28,082 bases of DNA from Chara braunii (GCA_003427395.1 BFEA01000260.1:1780693-1808774), one strand, 5' to 3'. Shown: positions 1 to 10,029, numbered from the stretch's first letter. The notes: generated by a model from the sequence alone, not told the origin. Numbers and translations: made by a program.

Positions 1-20
1 TCGGGATGGCTGCGCCCGGT

Positions 21-70
21 AGTCCGAGCCTCGGCACGGATCGGCCTACCGGTCGGCCGAGGCTCGGACT
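21..70. repeat. Perfect 15-bp inverted repeat
   Basis: AGTCCGAGCCTCGGC at 21-35 is exactly the reverse complement of 56-70, with a 20-base loop that is itself GC-rich. The arms could form a stable hairpin or be the end of a foldback element cut by the window edge. No function can be assigned. Confidence 0.85.
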
Positions 71-151
71 CGATAGCTGGGCCAGGTACTGGTGGTTTAA
101 GCTTCCCGCCTCAACAAAATCCCGCTCTGAAACTCGAGGGCGGCCGTAGGG

Positions 152-663
152 TGCCCAGGGGCCTCGGCCCACATGCAAATGTTGCGTTTAGTAGCGACAT
201 CTTTGCGCCTCCAAAGAGACGTGGATTGTAAAAAAATCCAGCGGTTGTTAGCCCAGCGCGCGGAAGTGGCAGCTTTCCCGCCCAAACAGGAGGTGTTCAT
301 TGGCAAAAAACATGTCGGCGCAGCACACGGCGAGGCGCGGGACGTTTGGTTTACTATGGTCAAAAACGTTTCATAGCTAACTAAACGCCCTAATTCCTCA
401 TCGGTCGTCTGTTGGCGGGCAGAATAGGCCTTCGCATGAAGCACTGACTTCCGGTAACACGTGAAGAGGCAGGGATATTTACGCAACTCAATAGATGTAG
501 CAATTCGACGACCCGTCATGCTGGTTGATGGCCCTCCTGTCGTGCCGATCGGACGGCGTCAAAAGCCTCCCAGTACTGACAGCAGAATTTTCCCGCCCGC
601 CGTGCTGTCGCCCAGTCTCATTTTATGCTACTAAACCTTGCATGTGGGCCGAGGCCCCAGGCA
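152..663. repeat. Foldback (inverted-repeat) element, about 510 bp
   Basis: The stretch 152-178 (TGCCCAGGGGCCTCGGCCCA and onward) recurs as its reverse complement at 638-663 with only small differences. A second matching block, TTTAGTAGC at 187-195, pairs with GCTACTAAA at 627-635. The arms are therefore about 40 bases, imperfect, and separated by about 430 bases. This resembles a MITE or foldback transposon, or two copies of a dispersed repeat in opposite orientation. I see no convincing coding content between the arms and no clear target site duplication. Confidence 0.55.
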
Positions 664-679
664 ACTTCGGCCAATTTTC

Positions 680-1262
680 AAGTCACCTCCCAGAGGTGAC
701 TTCAGTTTTCTTGGAAACGGCGCCAACATACGCCGCCAGGCAGCAGTTCAGCCCCCCGTCCGATCCTTTTTTCTTTTTTTTTTGCCAATCGCGGTTGTCC
801 TGGCCCAGCGATGGACCTGGGTTGTGAAAATTCCCTGACGAACAGGGACGCACATTTTCCTGCTCCTTTTGGGAGCGGGAACTGCAGGGTGTAGTGGAAC
901 GACGACGACCTCTAGTATTTTTTAATTACGTTTTGGCTCAAAGGCGCCCGTAAGGCTGCCCTTAAGATTTTTTTCAAGTCGAGGGTAGTGGAACGAGGCC
1001 CAAGTCACCTCCCAATGGTGACTTCGAATTCCCTGAATTCCCTTGAAAACGGCGCCGTTAGGTTGCTTTCGGTCCCCCTGTCGTTTTTTCTTTTTCTTTT
1101 TCATTCCAATTTGCATTGTCTTGACCCAACCACGGCGCAGCACATGTTCCTGCCCCTTTTGCGAGCGGGAACTGTAGAGTGTAGTGGAACAAAGCTGACT
1201 TCTAGAATTTTTTAATTACGTTTAGGCTCAAGGGCGCGTGTAGGGCTGGGGTAGTGGAACGA
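680..1262. repeat. Two-copy tandem repeat, period about 322 bp
   Basis: The first copy runs about 680-1001; the second, shorter, about 1002-1262. Shared landmarks in the same order are AAGTCACCTCCCA(g/a), AACGGCGCC, a T-rich tract with scattered C, a TTTTTTAATTACGTTT block, and GTAGTGGAACGAGGCCC. Each copy opens with a short hairpin: AAGTCACCTC-CCA-GAGGTGACTT at 680-702 (10-bp perfect arms), and AAGTCACC/GGTGACTT near 1002 (8-bp arms). The decamer GTAGTGGAAC occurs four times, twice per copy. Non-coding repeat; family not recognised. Confidence 0.65.
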
Positions 1263-1716
1263 GGCCCAATGTCATTTAACCAAGATTACTGTCTTTCCAT
1301 TCTTTGGCCAACTCGTAATTCCTCATCCAGCTAATCCGTACAGCACCTCCCTTCCTAAACCATCGCCTACTACTATCTCTCTATCCCATCTGGTGGAACT
1401 TACGATGACGTTCCTTATTCCTAGACACTCACCTACTGGACCACTGCGTTCCTAGGGAACCGAGTGCCCTGGTTATAACCTTGTCACTCTCTATCCTCCC
1501 CCTTCCTGACCGAGATGCCCTGGTCCCCTCTACCGATTCATCCTCCTCCACTACCCCTACATTCTTCCCTTCCTAGTCTACACCCACACACAACCACTTG
1601 GAGACTACCAATCCTCAAGAAGAGTGAACACCCGCTAATTCATTGCCCTTGGCCCAGGATCTCAGAAACCACCAAAGATGTCTCCTTGGGCCTCTACCCC
1701 TCTTGACTTTCCTGCG
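1263..1716. other. Unassigned C/T-rich stretch, possible LINE 3' UTR
   Basis: There is no gene with recognisable content here. The stretch lies immediately downstream (on the minus strand) of the LINE stop codon at 1717-1719, so it may include the LINE 3' untranslated region. A 63-codon open frame on the plus strand is proline- and histidine-rich and is best explained by base composition. Confidence 0.4.
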
Positions 1717-1733
1717 TTATTTGCCCCAAATAG

Positions 1734-1750
1734 CTATCCTTAGTCCCTGC
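1734..1750. repeat. Target site duplication, left copy
   Basis: CTATCCTTAGTCCCTGC, identical to 1907-1923, flanks the poly(A)-tailed insert. Confidence 0.85.
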
Positions 1751-1906
1751 CTTTTTTTTTTTTTTTTTTTAAGTCCATGGTGTTGCAGAGGCCAGTCACT
1801 ATGTACACAGTGATCACCTGGAGCAGGAGGTTGTGGGTGTCCTGGAATATGAGACCACCTCCCATCCCATCCTCATGTCAATACCCATAGCGCAACCCCT
1901 ATCCCA
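1751..1906 (-). mobile_element. Poly(A)-tailed retroposon inserted in the LINE
   Basis: This 156-bp insertion reads on the minus strand from 1906 to a 19-A tail (plus-strand T tract, 1752-1770). It is bounded by identical 17-bp direct repeats. Removing the insert and one repeat copy restores the LINE reading frame across the junction, so it inserted after the LINE. A poly(A) tail plus a long target site duplication is the signature of LINE-mediated retroposition. The body is not recognised: it could be a SINE, a truncated LINE 3' end, or a processed transcript. Confidence 0.8.
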
Positions 1907-1923
1907 CTATCCTTAGTCCCTGC
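1907..1923. repeat. Target site duplication, right copy
   Basis: CTATCCTTAGTCCCTGC, identical over 17 bases to 1734-1750. The next bases outside (G on the left, A on the right) differ, so the duplication is exactly 17 bp. Confidence 0.85.
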
Positions 1924-2043
1924 TTGATTCTTGCTCTAATCTCCAGATCCGAGCGCGGTCGTCCTTCGAATCTGGACCGGTTTCAGTCCGCCCAAATGAC
2001 CGAACAGATAACTGCCCTGGCCACATGGACCACATACAGCCAT

Positions 2044-2855
2044 CCCTTCTTCCCTGACTGCTCCTCTCTTAGAAAGCCCAGTAGAGCCCATTATTCATCC
2101 CACTCGATGCCTTCCCCTCCCATTCTTCTCCAATGGTCTTCCCACCATTTCCACACTCTCTTTGACGCCGGACGGTCCCACCACAGGTGTCTGGTAGATT
2201 CGAACGGCCAGGAGCAACATGAACATTTCAGGGCCACCTCCATCCCTCTGTTGCAGAGCCACACCGCTGATGGAGTAACCAGCATGGAGAGCATCCATAA
2301 CAGACTAGCCTGTTTGAGATCGGGTAAAGTGAAAAGGACATTCCATAGTTTTAGGAAGTCCCCCTCTCTCTCTCATAGGTCTTCCATCAGGACCACTCCA
2401 TCTGCAAATTGCTACAATCACTGAACTCCTCTCTCTCCTGTCTGCCAGTCCCTTCTTCCCTGACTGCTCCTCTCTCAGAAAGCCCAATAGAGCCCGTTGT
2501 TCATCCCACTCGATGCCTTCCCCTCCCATTCTTCTCCAATGGTCTTCCCACCATTTTCACACTCTCTTTGACGTCGGACAGTCCCACCACAGGTGTTTGG
2601 TAGATTCGAACGACCAGGAGCAGCGTGAACATTTCAGGGCCACCTCCATCCCTCTGCTACAGAGCCACACCGCTGATGGAGTAACCAGCAGGGAAAGCAT
2701 CCATAACAGACTAGCCTGTTTGAGATCGGGAAAAGTGAGAAGGACGTTCTATAGTTTCAAGAAGTCCCCCTCTCTCTCTCTCGTAGGTCTTCCATCAGGA
2801 GTGCACTCCATCTGGAAACTGCAACAATCACTAAACTCCTCTCTCTCCTGTCTGT
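2044..2855. repeat. 406-bp tandem duplication inside the LINE fragment
   Basis: Copy 1 is 2044-2449 and copy 2 is 2450 to about 2855. They align almost without gaps, with scattered substitutions such as GACGCCGGACGG versus GACGTCGGACAG. Each copy contains the minus-strand zf-RVT coding segment. The divergence implies the duplication is not recent, or that both copies decayed afterwards. Confidence 0.85.
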
Positions 2856-3530
2856 CAGTCTGTAGGACTCTCTCACTGTGTAATTAGAGAGGTCCAGCTT
2901 TGGGGGTTGTTTTTTTAAAACCGCTCCCCCTCTCCATCTTCATGCCCTTGTATCAATTAGCGTCTCCCTCAGGGGAACCTCCCTACCCAGGTAGTGGACA
3001 CCACTCTCCCCCTTCGATTCAAATTTTGAATAACCCTTGCCTATGGCAGATTGGCCCATTGTCTGATTACTTCCTCTCCAGCTGGAACCAACGCCGAAGT
3101 CTGTTCCACTACCAACCATCTACAGACCTTCCTGGATCCACAGTGTGTCAAACCCTGAAGTTCCCTCTCTCTTCCTCAAGTGAAGGGGCATACCATGTTC
3201 CCACCGGGTCGACCCCATCAGGGCCCAGTAGGTGCTTCCAGTCCGCTTCCTGCAGGAGCTGCTGCCAACGCTCCTCTAACTGTCAGAGGCCCTAAAGGTG
3301 TTGGTGTACCACGACGAACGGCCTCCATGTACCTAGTGGGTTGGACCATACGTCTGCGACCCTTGAGACTCCCCTGCATATCCACGCTTTACCGAATGAT
3401 CCTGAGGATGAATCAACACAGAAGACGTTTCCATCCTCGCTCAGGATGAACTGGTTTTCAAACAAACACTGCCGTAGAACCTCTTCCTTAGTCTCCGGCG
3501 CCTCCCGTACTTTTGGGGGGTATATGTCTA

Positions 3531-5000
3531 TTTTCTTTTGCGTTTTTTGTTTTTTGTTTTTTAATAGTTAGAATTTAATATTCATACTAGTAGATTGCAA
3601 TAGTATATCGGCCAACCCCCTAAAGTCGCGGCCGTTGATGGGTCATTCTCGCGCGCGCCGGTCCCGCACCCTGCTAGGAGCGCAGAGCCTCGCGGTCGTA
3701 TCACGCAGGATTTTTCCGAGTGAAAAGAACTAGTCACCACTCCAACCATGCGCGTCGGCTATACCTCTCACGACACCCCACGACAGGTTGGAGTACCGCG
3801 AATTACAACTTGCCTCTACCGAACGGGTTGTTACCACCCTTAGATAGGCGTATCCCTGCTGAGCTACCAACTGACATGCGAAGGTTTTTACTTGCTTTCG
3901 TAGAGGTAGGTCGGTCGAAGGCATTTGCTCGATCGTCGCAGTATAGGAATGGGGCACGCACAATAAAACGCCTAGGACCCGTTAGACAAATCAGGCTCGA
4001 GATGTTGATTTCCCTAACTTTGACTTCTAGATTCTCAGGTCGAGCTTTAAAGAGTTGCCTATTTCCGCTTTTAAGTTACGGAATAAAATAGAGCGTTATC
4101 TGCGGAGACAAAATATGTTTGTATCCTATAGTCTATTATTGTTTTGATAAAATCAAGCACCGTATCAATCGAACCATCTCTCTACCAAGGGCATTATATT
4201 CTCCTTATATCACGACTAACTGAATAATAGACAAATATAAAGGTTACATAAGAGAATAATGAGTGCAGGGGGTATGACCGTCGAAAACTCTTCCTACTTT
4301 CACAAGTGCGGTGCCTCCGAGACTCTTCAACAAATCAAGTATAGTTCAGTCCAAAAGCCAAACACAAGACAGACCTGCACAAAATATGCAAAGACAATTT
4401 ACATGCCATGCACTAACGATGTCAACCATCAATCCACACCATTGACCTTGTCCCTCACTTTCCAAACCATGTCCGACAACTCTATCTTTCATGAGATGCA
4501 TCAAGCCCAACTCTCTCATATTACTTCAAAGGACCCTTGAGAGTGACCAAGATAATTAAGGCAATGACTACAGGTGACAATTTTATGTACTACAGGTTTT
4601 GTCTTTAGATGTGGGTATCGAGTCAAAGAGAGAATAGTTGAATCGGTAACAACCGACATGTTATCGAGAGATAACAAAAAATTGGGCCATTTTCGTAAAC
4701 CCTCTCCTTCAATCGCAATAGACCAAATAGGGACCTGCACACACACAGGTCAACAAAGATTCAACATCCCCACTCGTTTCCCACTTATTCGTATCTAAAG
4801 GTCAAGCCCTCAGATCAGGACTCTGAGCTCTGGGATCGACCACCCAAAGTCTAATCCCTAGCTTCATTCTCACAAACCCCTATATGTCGCCTGTCCCTTT
4901 CTCCTTTCTCTCAAGGAGTTTCACACCTATGTCCTAAGTCGTCTCAAGGAAAATCATATTTCCTTTACTCTTAGTCCTTCCATCTTCTCTCTCTAAGCAT
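3531..5000. other. Unassigned; starts with a (GTTTTTT)n tract
   Basis: At 3539-3562 a run of GTTTTTT-like units marks the 5' end of the LINE fragment. Beyond it I see no recognisable gene. Plus-strand open frames at 3720-4091 (123 codons) and 4259-4540 (93 codons) lack any family motif and have no matching neighbours, so I do not call them genes. Confidence 0.4.
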
Positions 5001-7000
5001 ATCCTTTGGTGCTCGTGTAGTTGAGCTTGACTCAATTAATGTTATAGTTTTCCTTTAAAAAACTATGATCGAAAATGGACTACGCGGTGACTCTTACTCT
5101 CCTAGTATCCTTTTCCCGCGGTCCTAACTCCTTTTTTGGTTCTTTTCTGGATGCGGGAGCTCCAACGGGAGCATTGTCTTTTCCTTTCTCTTCTATTTGT
5201 CATGATATACTCAAGTAGTAAATCGATTCAGACATGAATCTTCGGCTACTTGATAAATTTCAAGCAATTTGTTAATCAAGCCAGTTGTCGAGTAAATCAC
5301 AAAGGAGTACTCGATTACCTTTCCTCTTTCATTCATTGCCAATGCACAAGGTTAGTACGATCGATACGCAAGATCCGTTCCATGTAGCTGAATAACTCGT
5401 ACAAGAGTATTCTTCTTAAAAAAAATAGTCGAAAGACTCCTACTAGGGGCATCCCACTACTTGTTTTAATCGTCATTCGGGAGGACCTAGATTTTCATAG
5501 GTTAGTAAGGGTCTCAAGTTAGTAATAGGTGACCCACACAAGAGCCCCCTATTGCTACTCGACTAATGCATGATCTACTTCAAGAGCACAATAAGACGAT
5601 TCTCACAAGGGTATTTGACTGCCCTTCTGAGGCCAACCAACTTGAGATCGAGTTAGTTTGGATGGAAGACGAGTGTATAGGGTCCCACTACTTGTTTTAA
5701 TCGCCATTCGGAAGGACCTAGATTTTCATGGGTTAATAAGGGTCTCAAGTTAGTAATAGGTGACCCACACAAGAGCCCCCTATTACTACTCGACTAATGC
5801 ATGATCTACTTCAAGAGCACAATAAGACGATTCTCACAAGGGTATCCGACTGCCCTTCTGAGTCCAACCAACTTGAGATCGAGTTAGTTTGGATGGAAGA
5901 CGAGTGTATCGAAAATTCCTACAAGAGTATCCCACTTCGTAAGTTAAAACAGAATCAAACAAGTAATAGGATGACCCCAACAAAGGCCCCCCTACTACTT
6001 TTTTGGTAATGAGTAGTTCATTTTCTAAACAAGTAATAGGATGACTCCTACAATAGTCTCTCTATTACCCGTTCGATGATCGGACTGTCTGAAGGTAAGC
6101 AAGTTGGTAGAGAAAGATCGACAAGGTGACTTCCCATTATTTGTAGGTCATTAGTCAGTCTTAGATTTAAGTGTGTAAATAGGATGACCCTCACAGGAGC
6201 CCCCTACTACATCTCGAATAAGTACAAAGACTGAACCTTCTTGAGTTGATGGTAATAAAAATTAGAATCCCTCATCTTTTGGCTTAGTGTTGGATAAACC
6301 GATTGTTAGTGGTCAGCCAAATCATTAGTCATATGAAAGCAGGATTATTCAATCACCAACATTTCACCTTTCCTTCGAGTTAGTGAGTAAGGAACCAAAT
6401 AAGTATTTGGAAGACTCACACAAAAGTTTCTCCGAGTCATTACTCGTTTGATTCATAGGAGACCGGTAGAACAACTTTTTATCGGAGTTGTTTCAACCGT
6501 TCACTTATTACGTCATGCTTAGCTTCCAGACAAGTGACGTGATGACTCTCATAAGAGTCTTCACCCGTCTTGTCATACTCTTTTGCTTTGTATATGTCGT
6601 TGTTAGCCGGTTAGTTCATGCAGGCAGTGAAATAGATTCACAAAATTATTTTCCCACCTTCCAATTTCAAGCAGATCCTTAGTTAAACAAGGCGTTAAAG
6701 TAGCACACACAAGAGTACCTTGCCTCCTTTGGGTTGTGGTACTCGGTCAAGTCTCAAACGACAAGTATCACACCCACACACGGGTATTCCATCGCCCTTT
6801 AAGACTAGTCCGTCAAGTTAATTGGACGACCCGCACTAATGTTAAACATTTCTCCCTTTAGGATGGCAATCGATCAAACACTTAGTAGCGTAAACCATAC
6901 GTGAGTACCCCTCCCCGTTTGTCCTTAGTTGAGTCAGTGCATGCACACGTAGCACGATGGTTCACACATGAGTCTCCATAGCACCACCTTATTCTTCAAG
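5001..7000. repeat. Field of diverged short repeats with dyad symmetry
   Basis: A core of about 40 bases recurs at least eight times clearly and perhaps fifteen to twenty times in weaker form. Clear copies start near 5521, 5752, 5962, 6032, 6178, 6401, 6531 and 6691. A typical form is AGTAATAGGATGAC, then CCxCACAAGAG, then CCCCCTATTACTC. The left end (GTAATAGG..GAC) and right end (GxCxCCTATTAC) are imperfect reverse complements. Neighbouring cores are often 60-90 bases apart. This looks like an old minisatellite or a degraded tandem array. No coding content is apparent. Confidence 0.6.
5449..5909. repeat. 231-bp tandem duplication
   Basis: Copy 1 is about 5449-5679 and copy 2 about 5680-5909. 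Both begin with CCCACTACTTGTTTTAATCG and end with GATGGAAGACGAGTGTAT. They differ at few positions and are much more alike than the surrounding repeat cores, so this is a later duplication within the older array. Confidence 0.85.
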
Positions 7001-7495
7001 TCCTTTTCTCGGCTGATTTAAGTCACTTTCCTTCCTTCAGGCAAGGTTCTTATTTCAATCATATAACCTTTTCCTTTTTGATACACTTTAGTCATGAAGA
7101 AAACACGAACAGTATGTCATACAGCAATGCAGACAATCCAATAGAAGGTCGTAGTTTATAAAGGTATACAGGAAAATGGTAAGTCAAGCGTACCTCGTGG
7201 TTCCCTACCTCCAGAGTCCCTCCTGAACTCCGGCAGAGCTCCCACAATCGCCTTGTTTATCTGTCATGTCTAGTCATTGTATTTGATTGTCTAGACCTTA
7301 AAGTTAGCAAAACAAAAATTATCTTGGTTGAAATCATTATCAGACCCTTATAGTCGGGGAGATAGGCATCTGAGAGGGTCAATCGAAGAAAAAAACGGAG
7401 GAGGATGGAGGAGGTAAGCACCATCACAAGTTATAATGTGTCTCCTCTCCAATGCCCTGCATTCTCTTCATTTCTAGCCCTTGTTTAGCATATGA
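7001..7495. other. Unassigned
   Basis: No gene, repeat unit or RNA was recognised in this stretch apart from possible weak traces of the short repeat field near 7170. Confidence 0.4.
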
Positions 7496-7564
7496 ATAAA
7501 ATAAATAATAATAACAATAATAATAAGCAAATAATAATGACAATGAAGATAATAAAAAAATTAT

Positions 7565-7596
<32 letters not shown>

Positions 7597-7662
7597 ATAA
7601 TAATAATAATAATACTAACAATAATAATAACAATAAAATTAACAATAATAATAGTAGTAATA
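7496..7662. repeat. Trinucleotide arrays (AAT)n / (ACT)n
   Basis: An interrupted (AAT)n stretch is followed by about ten uninterrupted ACT/TAC units at 7566-7597, then more (AAT)n. The long Leu/Val run on the minus strand is a by-product of this repeat. Confidence 0.9.
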
Positions 7663-7755
7663 CTCCGTTAACATTTTGAATGACTATCCAGAGAGCAAGA
7701 GATCAAAAGAAAAAAAATTGTTTTATTAACGTAACACTTGTCAAAGCCCCTCACC

Positions 7756-7915
7756 TTCTCTCTTTCTACTCTCCCCTGACCTCTCCCTCACTCTCCTTAT
7801 TTTCCTTTCCTTTTCACTCTTTCTCCTTCATTCCCTTTTTCCCTTTCTTTCTTCCTCCCTTCTCCTCCCTTCTTTCATTCTTCCTACCCTTCTTCTTTTT
7901 TGGTACTCCCCCCTT
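7756..7915. repeat. Polypyrimidine tract, about 160 bp
   Basis: Almost only C and T on the plus strand, with CCTT/CTCC/TTTC units. Mirror-like polypyrimidine DNA can adopt triplex structure. It produces Ser/Phe/Pro-rich and Lys/Arg/Glu-rich spurious frames on the two strands. Confidence 0.85.
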
Positions 7916-8513
7916 TTTTGTCCACATGCACCCCCTTTGCTTTCGCCACACAGCCCTGGGCATAGTAACCCGCTCGCTGTTCCGCACGTTGTCGGAGGGC
8001 ACGGCGTCCCGACCCTCCTTTGTGTACCAGTTCCTCGCTCAGTGCTAGTCCCCTGCACTGACTTATTGATCCCTAAGGCTCGTCTGGTGCTGTTTAGGTC
8101 TGGTACCTGGGTTATTCTCGGTGCGGACCAGCCCCGGTGGTGCAGCCCTCAGCAAAAAGGGGTGCGCCACAAAACTTTCATTGGTCCACGCAGGCTCGGC
8201 GCCCTGCTGTACAGCAGAGCACAACCAGCCTGTGGTCGTGGTAGCCGCCGGGTTCGCCCTGGGATGTGGAGGTGAGAGGGCTGGCTCGGTCTTTTCAACT
8301 GTGCGCCAATTGCCCCTCTACCGAGTTATGGGTCAGATACACAGACCAATGGTCACTGTCATAAAAAGACAAGGCTAAGAAAATAAAGGTAAAAGTGGAA
8401 ATGCAAAAAGAAAAATAAATGACAGTTGAGAGCCCAGTCTTTGTGAACTGACGACTGCTAATCGGAAAAATTCGACGTTCTATAGTCGTTTGTCGTTACG
8501 TCTCACTCAAAGT
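7916..8513. other. Unassigned GC-rich stretch
   Basis: No recognised gene. It contains a perfect 14-bp palindrome, CTGCTGTACAGCAG, at 8204-8217. The open frames here have no family motif. Confidence 0.4.
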
Positions 8514-8554
8514 TGTTATTTATTATANTTATTATTACTATTATTATTATTATA
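8514..8554. repeat. (TTA)n microsatellite with one undetermined base
   Basis: TTATTA-type repeat with an N at 8528. It directly precedes the first SINE-like copy and would be its (TAA)n tail if that copy is on the minus strand. Confidence 0.85.
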
Positions 8555-8765
8555 TCTCCATCAGCTGATACCTGACGTGGTCCCTCTCTTCTCGGGCTGT
8601 CCTTTCGTAGGGGGCTAACGGTTCGGGCGTCGAGTTTGGGCGGTGGTGTTGTGGCCTAAGCGGGCCCAGCCCTTCGAATATCATCTGTACCGGGTCTGCT
8701 CGTCTAGGCTCCACGCGGTAGGACCCCAGTAACTATACTGCAGGACAGATACAGTGGGCTGACGA
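8555..8765 (-). mobile_element. SINE-like repeat, copy 1
   Basis: Shares with copy 2 the ordered blocks CTGTCCTTTCG, ACGGTTCG, TCGAG, GGCCTAAG, a (G/T)AG(G/C)TCC region, and a CGCxGT..AG..CCCCA region, over about 150 bp. The offset is 357 bp. The adjacent (TTA)n reads as a (TAA)n tail on the minus strand, which sets the probable orientation. The RNA polymerase III B-box is weak in this copy. Confidence 0.4.
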
Positions 8766-8898
8766 AGGGAAGTGTGCAAAGGAAAGAAAAGGGCGTAAGG
8801 ATGAAAATCGGGTTTTGGGCTTGTGCGTGGACTTGCACCGCTATTCCGGCGGAGTTGTGGCACGAAAGAAACTTGAAGCGTCGTCCTTTCTTTTTGCA

Positions 8899-8917
8899 TT
8901 TATTATTATTATTATTG
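8899..8917. repeat. (TTA)n microsatellite
   Basis: Short TTA repeat preceding the second SINE-like copy, in the same relative place as the first. Confidence 0.85.
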
Positions 8918-9080
8918 CTTAATTTTCCTGTTTTTGATTTTCTACCTATTGGCCTGTCCTTTCGCGGGAAAGCCAGCGGTTCGAGATTCGAGCCAGCGGT
9001 CCGCGGCCTAAGAAGACCGACCTTGTGTGTACTGTCTGTGGGTGAGCTCCGACCTGGCGCCGTGCAGTAGAGCCCCAAAA
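8918..9080 (-). mobile_element. SINE-like repeat, copy 2
   Basis: Related to the copy at 8555-8765. On the minus strand it carries GGCTCGAATCT (within 8980-8996), close to the tRNA/SINE B-box consensus GGTTCGANTCC. The flanking sequence is partly palindromic, so the plus strand also shows a poorer match. No convincing A-box was found. It could be a tRNA-derived SINE or another small repeat family. Confidence 0.4.
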
Positions 9081-9197
9081 GAGGGGCGACCCACGACCGC
9101 ATGGGTAGGAAGCCCATCACCCCTTATAGGAGGTCATAAGCCCCCTCCTTACCATCGGACACGGACACCCGATGAAGATTAGCCTATGTTGCGCTTT

Positions 9198-9208
9198 AAA
9201 GGGGGAAA
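9198..9208 (+). other. Possible polypurine tract of an LTR element
   Basis: AAAGGGGGAAA is followed directly by TGTAATCC. A purine tract next to TG is how the 3' LTR of many retrotransposons begins. No matching LTR, primer site or coding sequence was found nearby, so this is weak. Confidence 0.25.
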
Positions 9209-9210
9209 TG

Positions 9211-10020
9211 TAATCCTTAGTATTCCGTTATGGGACCTCAGCGTGGCGTCTGCAGGTTACTTCTAAGCAAAGGGGTGAGGGGTAGAAGATATGACCGTTG
9301 GCGTTATGCCTCTCGTTTTTTTTTTATTTTCTTTTCCTTGTCTTGTTTAGTTCGCTTTATCTTATTCTCATTTTCATTTTAAATTTTGTTTTACCTAACT
9401 TGATAAGAGAAAGTTTTGGTCGAAATAAAAACACAGATCGGCAAGGGAATAACGGGGCTATCTATGCTGAGTTTGGAAATGAGATAGACAACGATCCTAT
9501 AAAGAAGGGAGGACCGTCTCATATGGTGAGAGCTCAGACGGTCTCGCTATTCGATTGTGGCCTAGTCGAAAAAGGGGGAACGGAATGGTGAGGTGGACGT
9601 GCAAACCCATCTGAGGGCCTTGTCTGTGTACCCAGTAGTGTGCTGGTCATTCGGGTCAGTAGGCGGGGCCGGTGCTCTGTTTATCGGACTGAGCCTAGCT
9701 ATGGCGTTGCATGGGTATAGGCCCGGATATTGGTACCATCAGGCCCGTTGGAGACCCATGTCTCGGGAAGGGCCCTGGATCACAGTCATGCTCAACTACG
9801 ATGGGGGAGATGAAGTGAAGATGAAGATTAACGTGGAAGGGGCGAAATAGGTGGAGATGCGGACAGATGGAAAACTCAGGATGCGATCACGGAGGCAAAA
9901 GACCGTGCGGAGAGGCGCTGCAGGAGGGACGGAGTGACTGCAAGGTTGCAGGTAACGGTCCCGTATCATGAAACCGAGACCTCGATGGACACAGCGGACC
10001 TGGAACAGGCCCACGTGGAC
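9211..10020. other. Unassigned, with two unrecognised open frames
   Basis: Plus-strand open frames occur at 9298-9591 and 9593-9850. The first begins with a T-rich hydrophobic run that is likely compositional. The second includes an ordinary-looking amino acid mixture but no family motif. They abut within two bases in different frames. They could be exon or retroelement debris; I cannot assign them. Confidence 0.3.
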
Positions 10021-10029
10021 AGGGACTCA

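Larger units (their letters stand above)
1717..3530 (-). pseudogene. LINE ORF2 C-terminal fragment with zf-RVT region
   Basis: This is a 5'-truncated, decayed non-LTR retrotransposon ORF2, read on the minus strand. From about 3525 to 3295 one frame is open and includes SEDGNVFC and GSFGKAW, typical of the segment between reverse transcriptase and the C-terminal zinc region. The frame is then lost, but protein-like sequence recurs with WKHLLGPDGVDPVGTWYAPS. It ends in a zinc-binding motif of the zf-RVT type, CSRC-x8-H-x4-C around HLWWDC, followed by an [IV]IW-type C-terminal segment and a TAA at 1717-1719. The motif is present twice because of a 406-bp tandem duplication. The upper copy keeps C, C, H and C; the lower copy has the last Cys changed to Arg. 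There are several stops and frameshifts. The reverse transcriptase and endonuclease are missing, as expected for 5' truncation. Zinc motif and order are seen; LINE assignment follows from the family. Confidence 0.75.

Noticed and set aside
97-519. 140-codon minus-strand open frame
   Set aside because: It overlaps an arm of the foldback repeat, no domain is recognisable, and the WAEAPG peptide recurs only because the repeat arm recurs.
3720-4540. Two plus-strand open frames (123 and 93 codons)
   Set aside because: There is no recognisable motif or supporting context, and the length is possible by chance in this composition.
5001-7000. CRISPR array
   Set aside because: The repeat cores are too diverged and the spacing too irregular, and the window is eukaryotic in character.
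7424-7645. Minus-strand frame with long Leu/Val runs, looking like a membrane segment
   Set aside because: It is the translation of the trinucleotide microsatellite.
7680-8058. Frames rich in Ser/Phe/Pro or Lys/Arg/Glu
   Set aside because: They follow the polypyrimidine tract on one strand or the other; no motif is present.
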